Shown: positions 13,194-20,415 of the stretch, in pieces
How the letters are laid out: each line of letters opens with the position of its first letter
How positions within the stretch are numbered: the first letter of the stretch is position 1
Assembly: GCA_002391185.1 (NCBI GenBank)
Contig: DGRY01000030.1
Location: 19,968 to 40,382, forward strand
Source: Prevotella sp. UBA4376
GTDB lineage: Bacteria > Bacteroidota > Bacteroidia > Bacteroidales > Bacteroidaceae
Length of the DNA stretch: 20,415 nt
Direction: 5' to 3'
Made by a program: the position numbers and the translations under genes
The notes under the pieces: model-generated
What the model was told of the DNA's origin: nothing
The model's input: only the letters and a program-made list of their open reading frames with translations
The model's database searches: none

Positions 13194-14336
13194 ATGAAAC
13201 TATTTGATGTATATCCACTTTTTGACATCAATATTGTCAAAGGTGAAGGAACAAAGGTTTGGGATGAAAAAGGACAGGAATATCTTGACCTTTACGGCGG
13301 TCATGCCGTTATCAGCATAGGTCATTGTCACCCACACTATACAGCAGCTATCACCAAGCAGCTCAATGCTCTTGGATTCTATAGTAACTCGGTAATCAAC
13401 AAATTGCAAGTGACACTTGCTGAACGTTTGGGAAAGATTAGTGGATACGACGACTACCAGTTCTTTCTTATCAATTCAGGAGCAGAGGCTAATGAGAATG
13501 CTCTGAAGTTGGCATCGTTTACTAATGGTCGCAAACGTGTACTGGCATTAGAAAAGTCGTTCCATGGTCGCACATCACTTGCTGTAGAGGTAACAAACAA
13601 TCCTAAGATTGTTGCACCTATCAACGATAATGGACATGTGACATTCTTGCCTATAAACAACCTTGAGGCTTGGGAAAAAGAACTTGCAAAAGGAGATGTG
13701 TGTGCCGTTATTCTGGAATGTATCCAGGGCGTTGGCGGATGCAATATGGTTACTAAGGAGTTTGCTCAGGGATTGGCAAAAGCCTGCAAGAAGTATGGAA
13801 CCATTCTTATATGCGACGAGATACAATGCGGCTATGGACGTACCGGTAAGTTTTTTGCGCATCAATGGCTCGACATCCGTCCCGACCTTATCACAGTAGC
13901 AAAGGGCATTGGAAATGGTTTCCCCATTGGAGGACTACTCATTTCACCAAACTTCACTCCTGTATATGGCAGATTAGGCACAACCTTCGGTGGAAACCAC
14001 CTTGCTTGTTCTGCAGCGCTGGCTGTTCTTGATGTCTTTGAGAACGAGGGGCTTGTTGAAAACGCACACCTCGTGGGCGAATATTTCATAGAACAACTCA
14101 AGGAACTGCAAAAAACAGAATCACATATCACAGATGTACGTGGCAAGGGCTTGATGATTGGTGTAGAGATGGACATTCCACAAAAGGATGTAAGACACAA
14201 ACTTATATATGATGAGCACGTGTTCACTGGCTGTGCTTCTACTAATATTCTAAGAATACTACCTCCACTCGTACTTACCAAAGACGATGTGGATGAGTTC
14301 ATGAAGAGATTCAAGAAGGTACTAAAAACTTTTTAA
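13194..14336 (+). CDS. argD: N-acylornithine aminotransferase
   Basis: A 380-residue PLP-dependent class III aminotransferase that converts N-acylglutamate semialdehyde to N-acylornithine with glutamate as amino donor. NSGAEANE at 94-101 binds the PLP phosphate. ILICDEIQCGYGRTG at 204-218 holds the Asp208 that contacts the pyridine nitrogen. Lys237 in TVAKGIGNGFPIG forms the Schiff base. TTFGGNHLAC (263-272) completes the site. Length is normal. It lies 2 bp after argC and 2 bp before proC, a tightly packed unit. Probably acts on the N-succinyl form (N-succinylornithine aminotransferase), inferred from the transcarbamylase type. Confidence 0.95.
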   Translation: MKLFDVYPLFDINIVKGEGTKVWDEKGQEYLDLYGGHAVISIGHCHPHYTAAITKQLNALGFYSNSVINKLQVTLAERLGKISGYDDYQFFLINSGAEANENALKLASFTNGRKRVLALEKSFHGRTSLAVEVTNNPKIVAPINDNGHVTFLPINNLEAWEKELAKGDVCAVILECIQGVGGCNMVTKEFAQGLAKACKKYGTILICDEIQCGYGRTGKFFAHQWLDIRPDLITVAKGIGNGFPIGGLLISPNFTPVYGRLGTTFGGNHLACSAALAVLDVFENEGLVENAHLVGEYFIEQLKELQKTESHITDVRGKGLMIGVEMDIPQKDVRHKLIYDEHVFTGCASTNILRILPPLVLTKDDVDEFMKRFKKVLKTF

Positions 14337-14338
14337 CT

Positions 14339-15124
14339 ATGAAGATTTCTATAATTGGAGCAGGTGCTATGGGAGGTGCTTTTGCAGAAGGACTGCTAAA
14401 AACGAGCACCTTTAAAGCAAACGACATTACCGTTGCCGACCCATACAAACCTACTCTTGACCACTTTAAAAAAGAAGGAGCTAACGTTACATCAAACAAT
14501 AGCTCTGCCGCAAAGAATGCAGATATTGTTGCCGTGGTAGTGAAACCATGGCTCGTAGAACAAGTCATTACCGAAATAAAAGATGAACTTGACTACAACA
14601 AACAACTGCTGATAGTTATTGCTGCTGGCATTTCGTCAGCAAGCATAAAGACATGGATGAATAAGGACGGAGCTACTCCGCACTTCTTCCTCACCATTCC
14701 TAATATTGCCATTTCAGAAAAGGCAAGTATGACATTCATTGTTCCTGTTGACGCCACAACTGAAGAAACACAAACCATAAGCAACATCTTCGATGAACTG
14801 GGGGGAAGCATTATTACCGAAGAAAAACTCCTTGGAGCAGGAACAACACTCGCTTCATGTGGCATTGCATACGCTATGCGCTATGTGCGTGCTGCAGCCG
14901 AAGGCGGTGTGGAACTCGGCTTTAAAGCCAAGGACGCAACAAAGATTGTGTTGCAGACCATGGAAGGAGCGGTAAAACTGCTACAAGCAACAGGCGAACA
15001 CCCTGAAGCGGCTATTGACAAGGTTACAACACCTGGGGGAGTAACCATCAAGGGACTAAATGCCATGGAACACTATGGCTTCAGCAATGCCGTTATAGAA
15101 GGGCTGAAAGCAGGCTGTAAATAA
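14339..15124 (+). CDS. proC: Pyrroline-5-carboxylate reductase
   Basis: A 261-residue NAD(P)H-dependent enzyme for the last step of proline synthesis. The Rossmann GAGAMGGAFAEG is at 7-18. The family signature TTPGGVTIKGLNAME lies at 230-244. Length is as expected. The start is 2 bp after the argD stop, so proline's last enzyme is co-transcribed with two arginine enzymes; both routes start from glutamate and pass through semialdehydes. A strong intrinsic terminator follows within 10 bp, so this gene ends the PspC-argC-argD-proC unit. proB and proA lie 2.6 kb further on. Confidence 0.96.
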   Translation: MKISIIGAGAMGGAFAEGLLKTSTFKANDITVADPYKPTLDHFKKEGANVTSNNSSAAKNADIVAVVVKPWLVEQVITEIKDELDYNKQLLIVIAAGISSASIKTWMNKDGATPHFFLTIPNIAISEKASMTFIVPVDATTEETQTISNIFDELGGSIITEEKLLGAGTTLASCGIAYAMRYVRAAAEGGVELGFKAKDATKIVLQTMEGAVKLLQATGEHPEAAIDKVTTPGGVTIKGLNAMEHYGFSNAVIEGLKAGCK

Positions 15125-15130
15125 GAGCAC

Positions 15131-15171
15131 AAAAGATACTGCACAAAGTTTCTTGTTTGTGCAGTATTTTT
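15131..15171 (+). terminator. Intrinsic terminator after proC
   Basis: ATACTGCACAAA (15136-15147) and TTTGTGCAGTAT (15156-15167) form a perfect 12-bp stem with an 8-nt loop, followed by TTTT and more T-rich sequence. An A-run before the stem extends pairing. It lies just after the proC stop and separates it from the XRE-cupin gene. Confidence 0.9.
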
Positions 15172-15204
15172 CATTTCTTTACACAAGTTTAAAGAAATAA
15201 ACAT

Positions 15205-15216
15205 TAGGTGTACCTA
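15205..15216. promoter_or_regulatory. Inverted repeat TAGGT-GT-ACCTA, candidate operator
   Basis: A 12-bp inverted repeat with perfect 5-bp arms sits where the -33 box of the next promoter should be, 18 bp before the -7 box at 15235. Its place fits a site where the XRE-cupin protein or another regulator controls the regulator-ligase operon. Confidence 0.4.
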
Positions 15217-15234
15217 TCTCTAAGAAAAAATTCA

Positions 15235-15242
15235 TACTTTTG
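15235..15242 (+). promoter_or_regulatory. -7 box TACTTTTG for the XRE-cupin operon
   Basis: An exact TAnnTTTG match lies 31 bp before the XRE-cupin ATG. No TTTG is found at the usual -33 distance; that space is taken by the inverted repeat at 15205-15216, so the promoter may need an activator. Confidence 0.6.
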
Positions 15243-15272
15243 TCCGAAATTAAATACTAAAGACGAATAAAC

Positions 15273-15827
15273 ATGGAAGAATCAATCAAACAAATCGGAG
15301 AACGATTAAAAGGACTCCGTGAGGTTCTCGACATACCAGCCGAAGAGATTGCTGAACTCTGTGGCATCACACTCGAGCACTACATGAAGATTGAAGCTGG
15401 CGAAGCTGACCCATCAGTATATCGCCTTAGCAAAATATCTAAGAGATATGGTATTGACCTTGATGTGCTTCTCTTTGGAGAGGAGCCTCGTATGAGTACA
15501 TATTATCTCACCCGAAAGGGAAAAGGACAGGAAATAGACCGTAACGATGATTATAAATATCAAAGTCTGGCTGCAGGATTCCGTGGCAGAAAGATGGACC
15601 CTTTCTTTGTTCAGGTTGACCCCCTTCCAGGTAACACCAATCACAACCAAAACCACCACGATGGTCAAGAGTTTGACTATATCCTCAAGGGTAGTCTTGA
15701 GCTTACCATTGATGACAAGGTACTGGTGTTGAATCCTGGCGACAGCATTCACTTTGATGGTTCACGTCCGCATTGCATGCGAGCGCTCAATGATGAACCA
15801 GTAAATTTCATTTGCGTAATCATTTAA
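15273..15827 (+). CDS. XRE-family regulator with cupin sensor domain
   Basis: A 184-residue protein with an N-terminal helix-turn-helix of the XRE/HTH_3 type (about 7-68: IGERLKGLREVLDIPAEEIA, then GITLEHYMKIEAGEADPS) and a C-terminal cupin barrel (about 112-182). The cupin motifs are NHHDGQEFDYILKGSLEL (127-144) and PGDSIHFDGSRPHCMRAL (155-172). His128, His129, Glu133 and His167 are candidate metal ligands. Such proteins sense a small molecule in the cupin and control a neighbouring gene. The acyl-CoA ligase gene begins 15 bp downstream, so the ligand may be its acid substrate or acyl-CoA product; this is inference. Its own promoter (15235-15242) and the upstream inverted repeat suggest autoregulation. 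Confidence 0.9.
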   Translation: MEESIKQIGERLKGLREVLDIPAEEIAELCGITLEHYMKIEAGEADPSVYRLSKISKRYGIDLDVLLFGEEPRMSTYYLTRKGKGQEIDRNDDYKYQSLAAGFRGRKMDPFFVQVDPLPGNTNHNQNHHDGQEFDYILKGSLELTIDDKVLVLNPGDSIHFDGSRPHCMRALNDEPVNFICVII

Positions 15828-15842
15828 AAAGAGATAATAACA

Positions 15843-17519
15843 ATGATCGAGAGATTTCTTAAGCAGACTCAATTCTCTTCAGAGGAAGACTTCAAAAAGA
15901 ACCTGCAATTCATTATTCCTGAGAATTTCAATTTTGCCTACGATGTCATGGACGAATGGGCACGCATAGAACCAAACAAGGTATGCTTGTTGTGGACCAG
16001 CGAACGTGGCGAAGAGGTAAAGACAACATACAAGCAATTCAAGGAGCAAACAGACCAGACCGCTTCTTACTTCCAGACTTTAGGTATTGGGCGTGGAGAC
16101 AAGGTGATGCTTATCCTTAAACGACACTATCAATGGTGGTTGAGCATGATGGCATTATGCAAGATTGGTGCTATAGCTATTCCTGCCACACACATGCTCA
16201 CAAAGCATGACATCGTTTACCGCAACAATCGTGCAAGCGTAAAAGCAATAATCTGCGTAAACGACGAATATGTTACCACTCAAGTGAAGGAAGCGATGCC
16301 CGAAAGTCCTACAGTGAAAAAACTTGTTGCTGTAAACTCCATGATTGAAGGTGAGAAGGCTGTTCCAGAAGGCTTTCACAACTGGCACGAAGAATGGGCA
16401 CAAGCTCCACATTTCCGTCGTCCAGAAAATGTCAATGAGAACGACGACACCATGTTGATGTATTTCACCAGCGGAACAAGTGGTGAACCAAAGATGGTTG
16501 CTCATGACCACTTGTATGCTTTAGGTCACCTCACGACAGGTGTTTTCTGGCATAACCTCAATGAAAATAGTCTGCACCTTACCGTTGCTGATACAGGTTG
16601 GGGTAAGGCAGTATGGGGCAAACTCTATGGTCAATGGTTTGCAGGCGCTACAGTATTTGTTTATGATCACGAGAAGTTCACAGCTGAAAAGATTATGCGT
16701 GCTATGGAGAAGTATCATGTTACTTCGTTCTGTGCACCACCTACCATTTATCGTTTTATGATATTGGAAGACTTCAGCAAATACGATCTGAGCAGTCTAA
16801 AGTATTGCACAACAGCAGGCGAAGCAATGAACCCATCTGTTGAGGATACATTCTTCAAACTCACAAACATACATATCATGGAGGGGTTCGGACAGACTGA
16901 AACAACAATGACCTTAGGCACCTTCCCTTGGATAAAGCCCAAACCAGGAAGTATGGGCAAACCAAATCCACAGTATGATGTATGTATTCTGCGTGAAGAC
17001 GGAACAGCTTGTGAGGATGGAGAGAAAGGTGAGATATGTATCAAAACCATTAACGGCAAACCATACGGCTTGTTCAAAGGTTATTATCGTGATGATGAAA
17101 AGACACATGAAGTGTGGCACGATGGCATTTATCACACAGGTGATATGGCATGGCGCGATGAAGATGGCTACTACTGGTTTGTTGGTCGTACAGATGATGT
17201 TATCAAGAGTTCTGGCTACCGCATTGGTCCATTCGAGGTTGAAAATGCTCTTATGACTCATCCTGCCGTTGTGGAATGTGCCATTACTGGTGTCCCCGAC
17301 CCTATCCGTGGAATGGTTGTAAAGGCAACAGTAGTATTGTCGAAAGACTATAAGGCTAAAGCAGGAGACGAACTCATAAAGGAGTTGCAGAATCATGTGA
17401 AGCATGAAACTGCTCCTTATAAGTATCCTCGTGTCATTGAGTTTGTTGATGAACTGCCAAAGACCATCTCAGGAAAGATTCGTCGTGTAGAAATACGCGA
17501 TAATGATTCAAAGAAGTAA
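15843..17519 (+). CDS. AMP-forming acyl-CoA ligase (short/medium-chain, ACSM-like)
   Basis: A 558-residue adenylate-forming enzyme that activates a carboxylic acid with ATP and CoA. All core motifs are present: P-loop FTSGTSGEPK (208-217), the acyl-pocket region ADTGWGKAVWGKLYGQW (249-265), TTAGEAMNP (323-331), GFGQTETT (348-355), YHTGD (430-434), the hinge GRTDDVIKSSGYRIGP (448-463), and the catalytic lysine Lys545 in KTISGKIRR. The pattern is nearer to medium-chain acyl-CoA ligases (ACSM type) than to classical acetyl-CoA synthetase, which is about 100 residues longer. It probably acts on acetate or short, branched or medium-chain fatty acids, though the exact acid cannot be read from sequence. 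It follows the XRE-cupin gene by 15 bp and is probably controlled by it. It has no clear terminator. Confidence 0.9.
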   Translation: MIERFLKQTQFSSEEDFKKNLQFIIPENFNFAYDVMDEWARIEPNKVCLLWTSERGEEVKTTYKQFKEQTDQTASYFQTLGIGRGDKVMLILKRHYQWWLSMMALCKIGAIAIPATHMLTKHDIVYRNNRASVKAIICVNDEYVTTQVKEAMPESPTVKKLVAVNSMIEGEKAVPEGFHNWHEEWAQAPHFRRPENVNENDDTMLMYFTSGTSGEPKMVAHDHLYALGHLTTGVFWHNLNENSLHLTVADTGWGKAVWGKLYGQWFAGATVFVYDHEKFTAEKIMRAMEKYHVTSFCAPPTIYRFMILEDFSKYDLSSLKYCTTAGEAMNPSVEDTFFKLTNIHIMEGFGQTETTMTLGTFPWIKPKPGSMGKPNPQYDVCILREDGTACEDGEKGEICIKTINGKPYGLFKGYYRDDEKTHEVWHDGIYHTGDMAWRDEDGYYWFVGRTDDVIKSSGYRIGPFEVENALMTHPAVVECAITGVPDPIRGMVVKATVVLSKDYKAKAGDELIKELQNHVKHETAPYKYPRVIEFVDELPKTISGKIRRVEIRDNDSKK

Positions 17520-17530
17520 ATTTGAGTCAG

Positions 17531-17667
17531 TGAGTTTATAAGTTTTTGAGTTGATGAATATTTGAGTTGATGAGTTGCAAGCTCACAACAAAAATAAAAA
17601 CTCAAAAACTTATAACGAAACAACTTACTGAACTCAATACCATATACTTACAGAACTTATAAACTCA
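17531..17667. repeat. Inverted repeat with one left arm and two possible right arms, upstream of proB
   Basis: TTATAAGTTTTTGAGTT (17536-17552) pairs perfectly over 17 bp with 17599-17615. The overlapping TGAGTTTATAAGTT (17531-17544) pairs perfectly over 14 bp with AACTTATAAACTCA (17654-17667). The two pairings share bases and exclude each other. Between the arms lie loosely 7-nt-spaced GAGTT units and a palindrome around TTGCAA. No T-run follows either stem. Confidence 0.65.
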
Positions 17668-17691
17668 AGCCCTAACATTTAAATAGAGACG

Positions 17692-18462
17692 ATGAAACGA
17701 ATAGTAGTAAAAGTGGGCAGTAATGTGCTGACCCGAAATGATGGAAAACTCGACGTAACACGTATGTCGGCTATTGTTGACCAGTTAGTGTGGCTACGTC
17801 GGCATGATTACGAAATAATACTCGTTTCTTCTGGTGCTGTATCAGCAGGAAGAGATGAGCTACATCCCGACCACGAGCTTGATAGCGTGGAACAACGCCA
17901 GCTCTTCTCGGCTATGGGACAGGTAAAGTTGATGACTCTCTACTATGACCTTTTTAGGGAATACAATATCAAAGTGGGGCAGGTGTTGACAACCAAAGAT
18001 AACTTTGAGAATGAAGACTCATACCAGAATCAGGAGCGTTGCATCTCTACCATGCTTGAGAATGGCGTGTTGCCTATTGTCAACGAGAACGACACCGTGT
18101 GCCTAACAGAGTTGATGTTTACTGATAATGATGAACTCTCAGGACTTATTGCTGAGATGATGCAGGCAGAAACTCTTGTTCTTCTTACAAATGTAGATGG
18201 AATATACAACGGAGATCCCAAAGATCCCAACACACGTATTATCCCATCTGTTTACTATGATCGAGACATCAGCGAGTATGCTTCTGACGAGAAGAGTTCT
18301 AACGGACGAGGCGGTATGGCATCAAAAGCAAAGACTGCTCATGAGATTGCCAACAAGGGTATCCGTGTTATCATAGCCAACGGCAACACTCCAAATATTC
18401 TTATAAACCTGAAGGAGCAACCTATGAATACTATGCACACGGAGTTTGTAGCACGAAAATAA
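17692..18462 (+). CDS. proB: Glutamate 5-kinase, short form without PUA domain
   Basis: A 256-residue amino-acid kinase that phosphorylates glutamate on its gamma-carboxyl, the first proline step. Motifs: VVKVGSNVLT (5-14), LVSSGAVSAGRDE (44-56), IVNENDTV (129-136), FTDNDELSG (143-151) and the nucleotide-site GRGGMASKAKTA (205-216). It stops right after the kinase domain. Enzymes like E. coli ProB (about 367 residues) carry a C-terminal PUA domain that is missing here. The ending looks natural, since proA follows after 16 bp with no remnant between. Proline feedback involves the kinase domain in known enzymes, so it may persist. The start ATG 17692 is supported by the immediate KRIVVKVGS motif. 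It forms an operon with proA. Confidence 0.95.
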   Translation: MKRIVVKVGSNVLTRNDGKLDVTRMSAIVDQLVWLRRHDYEIILVSSGAVSAGRDELHPDHELDSVEQRQLFSAMGQVKLMTLYYDLFREYNIKVGQVLTTKDNFENEDSYQNQERCISTMLENGVLPIVNENDTVCLTELMFTDNDELSGLIAEMMQAETLVLLTNVDGIYNGDPKDPNTRIIPSVYYDRDISEYASDEKSSNGRGGMASKAKTAHEIANKGIRVIIANGNTPNILINLKEQPMNTMHTEFVARK

Positions 18463-18478
18463 TAAAAGATAAAAAACT

Positions 18479-19726
18479 ATGACCACTCAAGAGATATTCA
18501 AAAACGTTAAAGATGCCAGCTACACGCTGACATTCCTTGACGACAACAAGCGTAATGAGATTCTGCAAACTGTGGCAGATTCTATCATAGACAACAAGGA
18601 AAAACTCCTTGAGGCTAATGCCGAAGACCTTGCTAAAATGGATAAGACGAATCCTCTTTACGACAGGTTGCAGCTCACAGATAAGCGTCTTGAGGGTATA
18701 GCCTCAGATATGCGCCATGTAAGTATGCTTCCCTCCCCTCTTGGCAGAACCCTAAAGGAAAAGACTTTGGAAAATGGTTTGCATCTACGTAGAGTAAGCG
18801 TTCCTTTTGGTGTCATAGGCATGATTTACGAGGCTCGCCCGAATGTTACATTCGATGTATTCTCACTTTGTTTCAAAAGTGGAAATGCTTGCATTCTAAA
18901 AGGCGGCAAGGATGCCGACAACAGCAATCAGGCTGGTGTAGCACTCATAAAGAATGTTTTGAAGAAATATGGCATCAATGAGCATGTGGTTGAGCTATTA
19001 CCAGCCTCACACGAGGCAACAGGCGAGATGCTTAATGCCGTTGGATATGTTGACCTTGTGATACCACGTGGTGGAAGAAAGCTTATTGACTTCGTGCGTA
19101 ACAACGCCAAAGTGCCATGTATAGAAACAGGTGCAGGAGTTGTGAACACATATCTCGACAAGGATGGCGACATAGATATGGCTACTGCCATAGTGAACAA
19201 CGGCAAAACACGAAGAGTAAGTGTTTGTAATGCCCTCGACTGCCTTATTGTTCACAAAAAGCAAATTGCAAAGCTGCATAAGGTGTGTGCTCCTCTTAGC
19301 GAAAGCAAAGTGATGATATATGCTGATGAGCGTGCATTTACAGCTCTCTACGGCAAATATCCAGAAGAACTGTTGAAACATGCCACAGCAGAAAGTTTCG
19401 GCACCGAGTATATGGATTACAAAATGGCTATTCGCACAGTAGATAACGTGGAAGAAGCCTTAAACCATATTCAACAATACGGTTCTGGACATAGTGAAGC
19501 TATCATAACAAACAACAAAGACACAGCTCACTTATTTGAACAAAGAGTTGATGCAGCCTGCGTTTATGTTAATGCACCAACAAGTTTTACCGATGGTGCA
19601 CAGTTTGGATTAGGTGCCGAGATAGGTATAAGCACTCAGAAACTTGGTGCCCGCGGCCCAATGGCTTTAGAGGAAATAACAACCTATAAATGGCTCATTG
19701 AAGGAAGTGGACAAATTAGAAATTAA
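18479..19726 (+). CDS. proA: Gamma-glutamyl phosphate reductase
   Basis: A 415-residue NADPH-dependent aldehyde-dehydrogenase-fold enzyme that reduces gamma-glutamyl phosphate to glutamate-5-semialdehyde, which cyclises to the ProC substrate. The substrate region [16 protein letters not shown] is at 111-126 and PRGGRKLI at 196-203. The catalytic cysteine is Cys250 in [10 protein letters not shown]. The family signature [18 protein letters not shown] lies near 326-343. Length is normal. It is 16 bp after proB, and the two enzymes are known to hand over the unstable phosphate. The spacer to argF' (226 bp) holds palindromes and heptamers. Confidence 0.97.
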   Translation: MTTQEIFKNVKDASYTLTFLDDNKRNEILQTVADSIIDNKEKLLEANAEDLAKMDKTNPLYDRLQLTDKRLEGIASDMRHVSMLPSPLGRTLKEKTLENGLHLRRVSVPFGVIGMIYEARPNVTFDVFSLCFKSGNACILKGGKDADNSNQAGVALIKNVLKKYGINEHVVELLPASHEATGEMLNAVGYVDLVIPRGGRKLIDFVRNNAKVPCIETGAGVVNTYLDKDGDIDMATAIVNNGKTRRVSVCNALDCLIVHKKQIAKLHKVCAPLSESKVMIYADERAFTALYGKYPEELLKHATAESFGTEYMDYKMAIRTVDNVEEALNHIQQYGSGHSEAIITNNKDTAHLFEQRVDAACVYVNAPTSFTDGAQFGLGAEIGISTQKLGARGPMALEEITTYKWLIEGSGQIRN

Positions 19727-19736
19727 AAGTTTTGTT

Positions 19737-19791
19737 CTTCACTGACTGAACGTTTGCTGTCAGCGTAGCTGATGCAAACATAAAGGTGAAG
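19737..19791. repeat. Three-level nested palindrome after proA
   Basis: CTTCAC (19737-19742) pairs with GTGAAG (19786-19791), GTTTGC (19752-19757) with GCAAAC (19774-19779), and the centre is TCAGC-GTA-GCTGA (19760-19772) with a 3-nt loop. No T-run follows, so an ordinary terminator role is uncertain. Confidence 0.65.
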
Positions 19792-19816
19792 GAAGTAATT
19801 ACGAATTTGGAATTAG

Positions 19817-19946
19817 TTGCGCAAAGCGCAATTATAAATTATTTAATTTAAAATTATTAATTCACAACTCGTAATTAAAATAATTCGTAATTCGTAACTC
19901 GTAATTCGTAATTATAACAATTCGTAACTCGTAACTTGTAATTATC
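19817..19946. repeat. Triloop palindrome and AATTCGT heptamer array in the argF' leader
   Basis: TTGCGC-AAA-GCGCAA (19817-19831) is followed by AT-rich sequence and then 7-nt units. AATTCGT, AATTCGT, AACTCGT, AATTCGT run 19882-19909. After a 9-nt degenerate unit come AATTCGT, AACTCGT, AACTTGT, AATTATC (19919-19946). The array ends 6 bp before the argF' ATG. Confidence 0.8.
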
Positions 19947-19952
19947 AAAGAT

Positions 19953-20415
19953 ATGAAAACATTTTTCAACGTAGAAGACCTTGGAGATCTCAATAAAGCC
20001 CTTGACGAGGCACAGGAAGTAAAAAAGAATAGGTTTAACTATCAGGAATTGGGTAAGAACAAAACCCTGTTGATGATATTCTTCAACAACTCATTGCGCA
20101 CACGTTTGAGTACGCAAAAGGCAGCCATGAACCTTGGCATGAACGTTATCGTGCTTGACGTGAATGCAGGTGCTTGGAAACTGGAAACAGAACGAGGAGT
20201 TATCATGGATGGTGACAAGAGTGAACACCTTCTTGAAGCAATTCCTGTTATGGCAAGTTTCTGTGATGTCATTGGCGTAAGAAGTTTTGCTGGGCTCTCA
20301 GACCGTGAATACGACTATGCCGAGACAATAGTAAACCAGTTTGTGAAATATAGCGGTCGTCCTGTCTTTGCTATGGAAACAGCCACCGTACACCCTTTGC
20401 AGGCATTTGCCGACC
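19953..20415 (+). CDS. argF': N-succinylornithine carbamoyltransferase, N-terminal part (3' end outside window)
   Basis: The visible 154 residues start at ATG 19953 (MKTFFNVEDLGDL) and run off the window. The enzyme carbamoylates N-acylornithine with carbamoyl phosphate to give N-acylcitrulline. SLRTRLST at 47-54 is the carbamoyl-phosphate loop and GAWKLETERGVIMDG at 73-87 the acyl-ornithine region. The sequence closely follows, from memory, the Bacteroides fragilis N-succinylornithine enzyme. Position 90 is Ser (GDKSEHLLEA). In published work on the Xanthomonas N-acetylornithine enzyme, Glu at the equivalent place (92) gives acetyl specificity, and changing it to Ser, Pro, Val or Ala gives succinyl specificity. 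Ser90 therefore predicts the succinyl substrate. It lies after proA on the same strand with a 226-bp repeat-rich leader. Confidence 0.93.
   Translation, partial: MKTFFNVEDLGDLNKALDEAQEVKKNRFNYQELGKNKTLLMIFFNNSLRTRLSTQKAAMNLGMNVIVLDVNAGAWKLETERGVIMDGDKSEHLLEAIPVMASFCDVIGVRSFAGLSDREYDYAETIVNQFVKYSGRPVFAMETATVHPLQAFAD

Noticed and set aside
13454..14314. Several minus-strand ORFs inside argD
   Set aside because: They are shadows of a strongly conserved plus-strand gene and show no protein family motifs.
19882..19946. CRISPR array
   Set aside because: The units are 7 nt, contiguous and degenerate, without spacers, and no cas genes are near.

Overview
The window looks like a chromosomal segment from a Bacteroidota bacterium, most likely Prevotella/Segatella-like. 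Evidence: promoter boxes of the type TTTG-N(19-21)-TAnnTTTG with no strong Shine-Dalgarno sequences; Bacteroidota-type lipoproteins and a DUF5117-type zinc metalloprotease; and an ArgF' transcarbamylase of the N-succinylornithine type first described in Bacteroides fragilis. No rRNA, tRNA, CRISPR array, transposase or phage gene was seen.

Layout. 1-1188 is the 3' part of a cell-surface protein gene (probably a PKD-like lipoprotein). It converges on a large secreted zinc metalloprotease (1609-4017, minus). 4018-4584 is a divergent spacer with a promoter and a repeat element. A Bax-inhibitor-1 family membrane protein and a DUF4923-type lipoprotein follow (4585-5954, plus, overlapping by 1 nt), ending at a strong terminator. 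6262-9123 (minus) encodes a secreted two-part protein: a complete histidine phosphatase followed by a GH92-like module from which the catalytic core appears to be missing.

From 9422 to the end everything is on the plus strand and is mostly glutamate-derived amino-acid biosynthesis: argR, a GNAT acyltransferase, argG, a small PspC protein, argC, argD, proC, then proB, proA and the start of argF'. An XRE-cupin regulator and an AMP-forming acyl-CoA ligase sit as a pair between proC and proB. The arginine genes probably work on N-succinylated intermediates. ArgF' has Ser at position 90, which fits succinyl rather than acetyl specificity. The GNAT is a good candidate for the enzyme that first acylates glutamate. 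The proline branch (proB, proA, proC) uses the same precursor without the acyl group, so the two routes are interleaved on the chromosome. argB, argH and the deacylase are not in the window.

Most spacers longer than about 150 bp carry the same kind of structure: runs of AT-rich degenerate repeats with an exact 7-nt period, often next to short GC-rich palindromes with 3-nt loops. The unit sequence differs from spacer to spacer while the period and layout stay the same. This is the most unusual feature of the window apart from the phosphatase-GH92 fusion.
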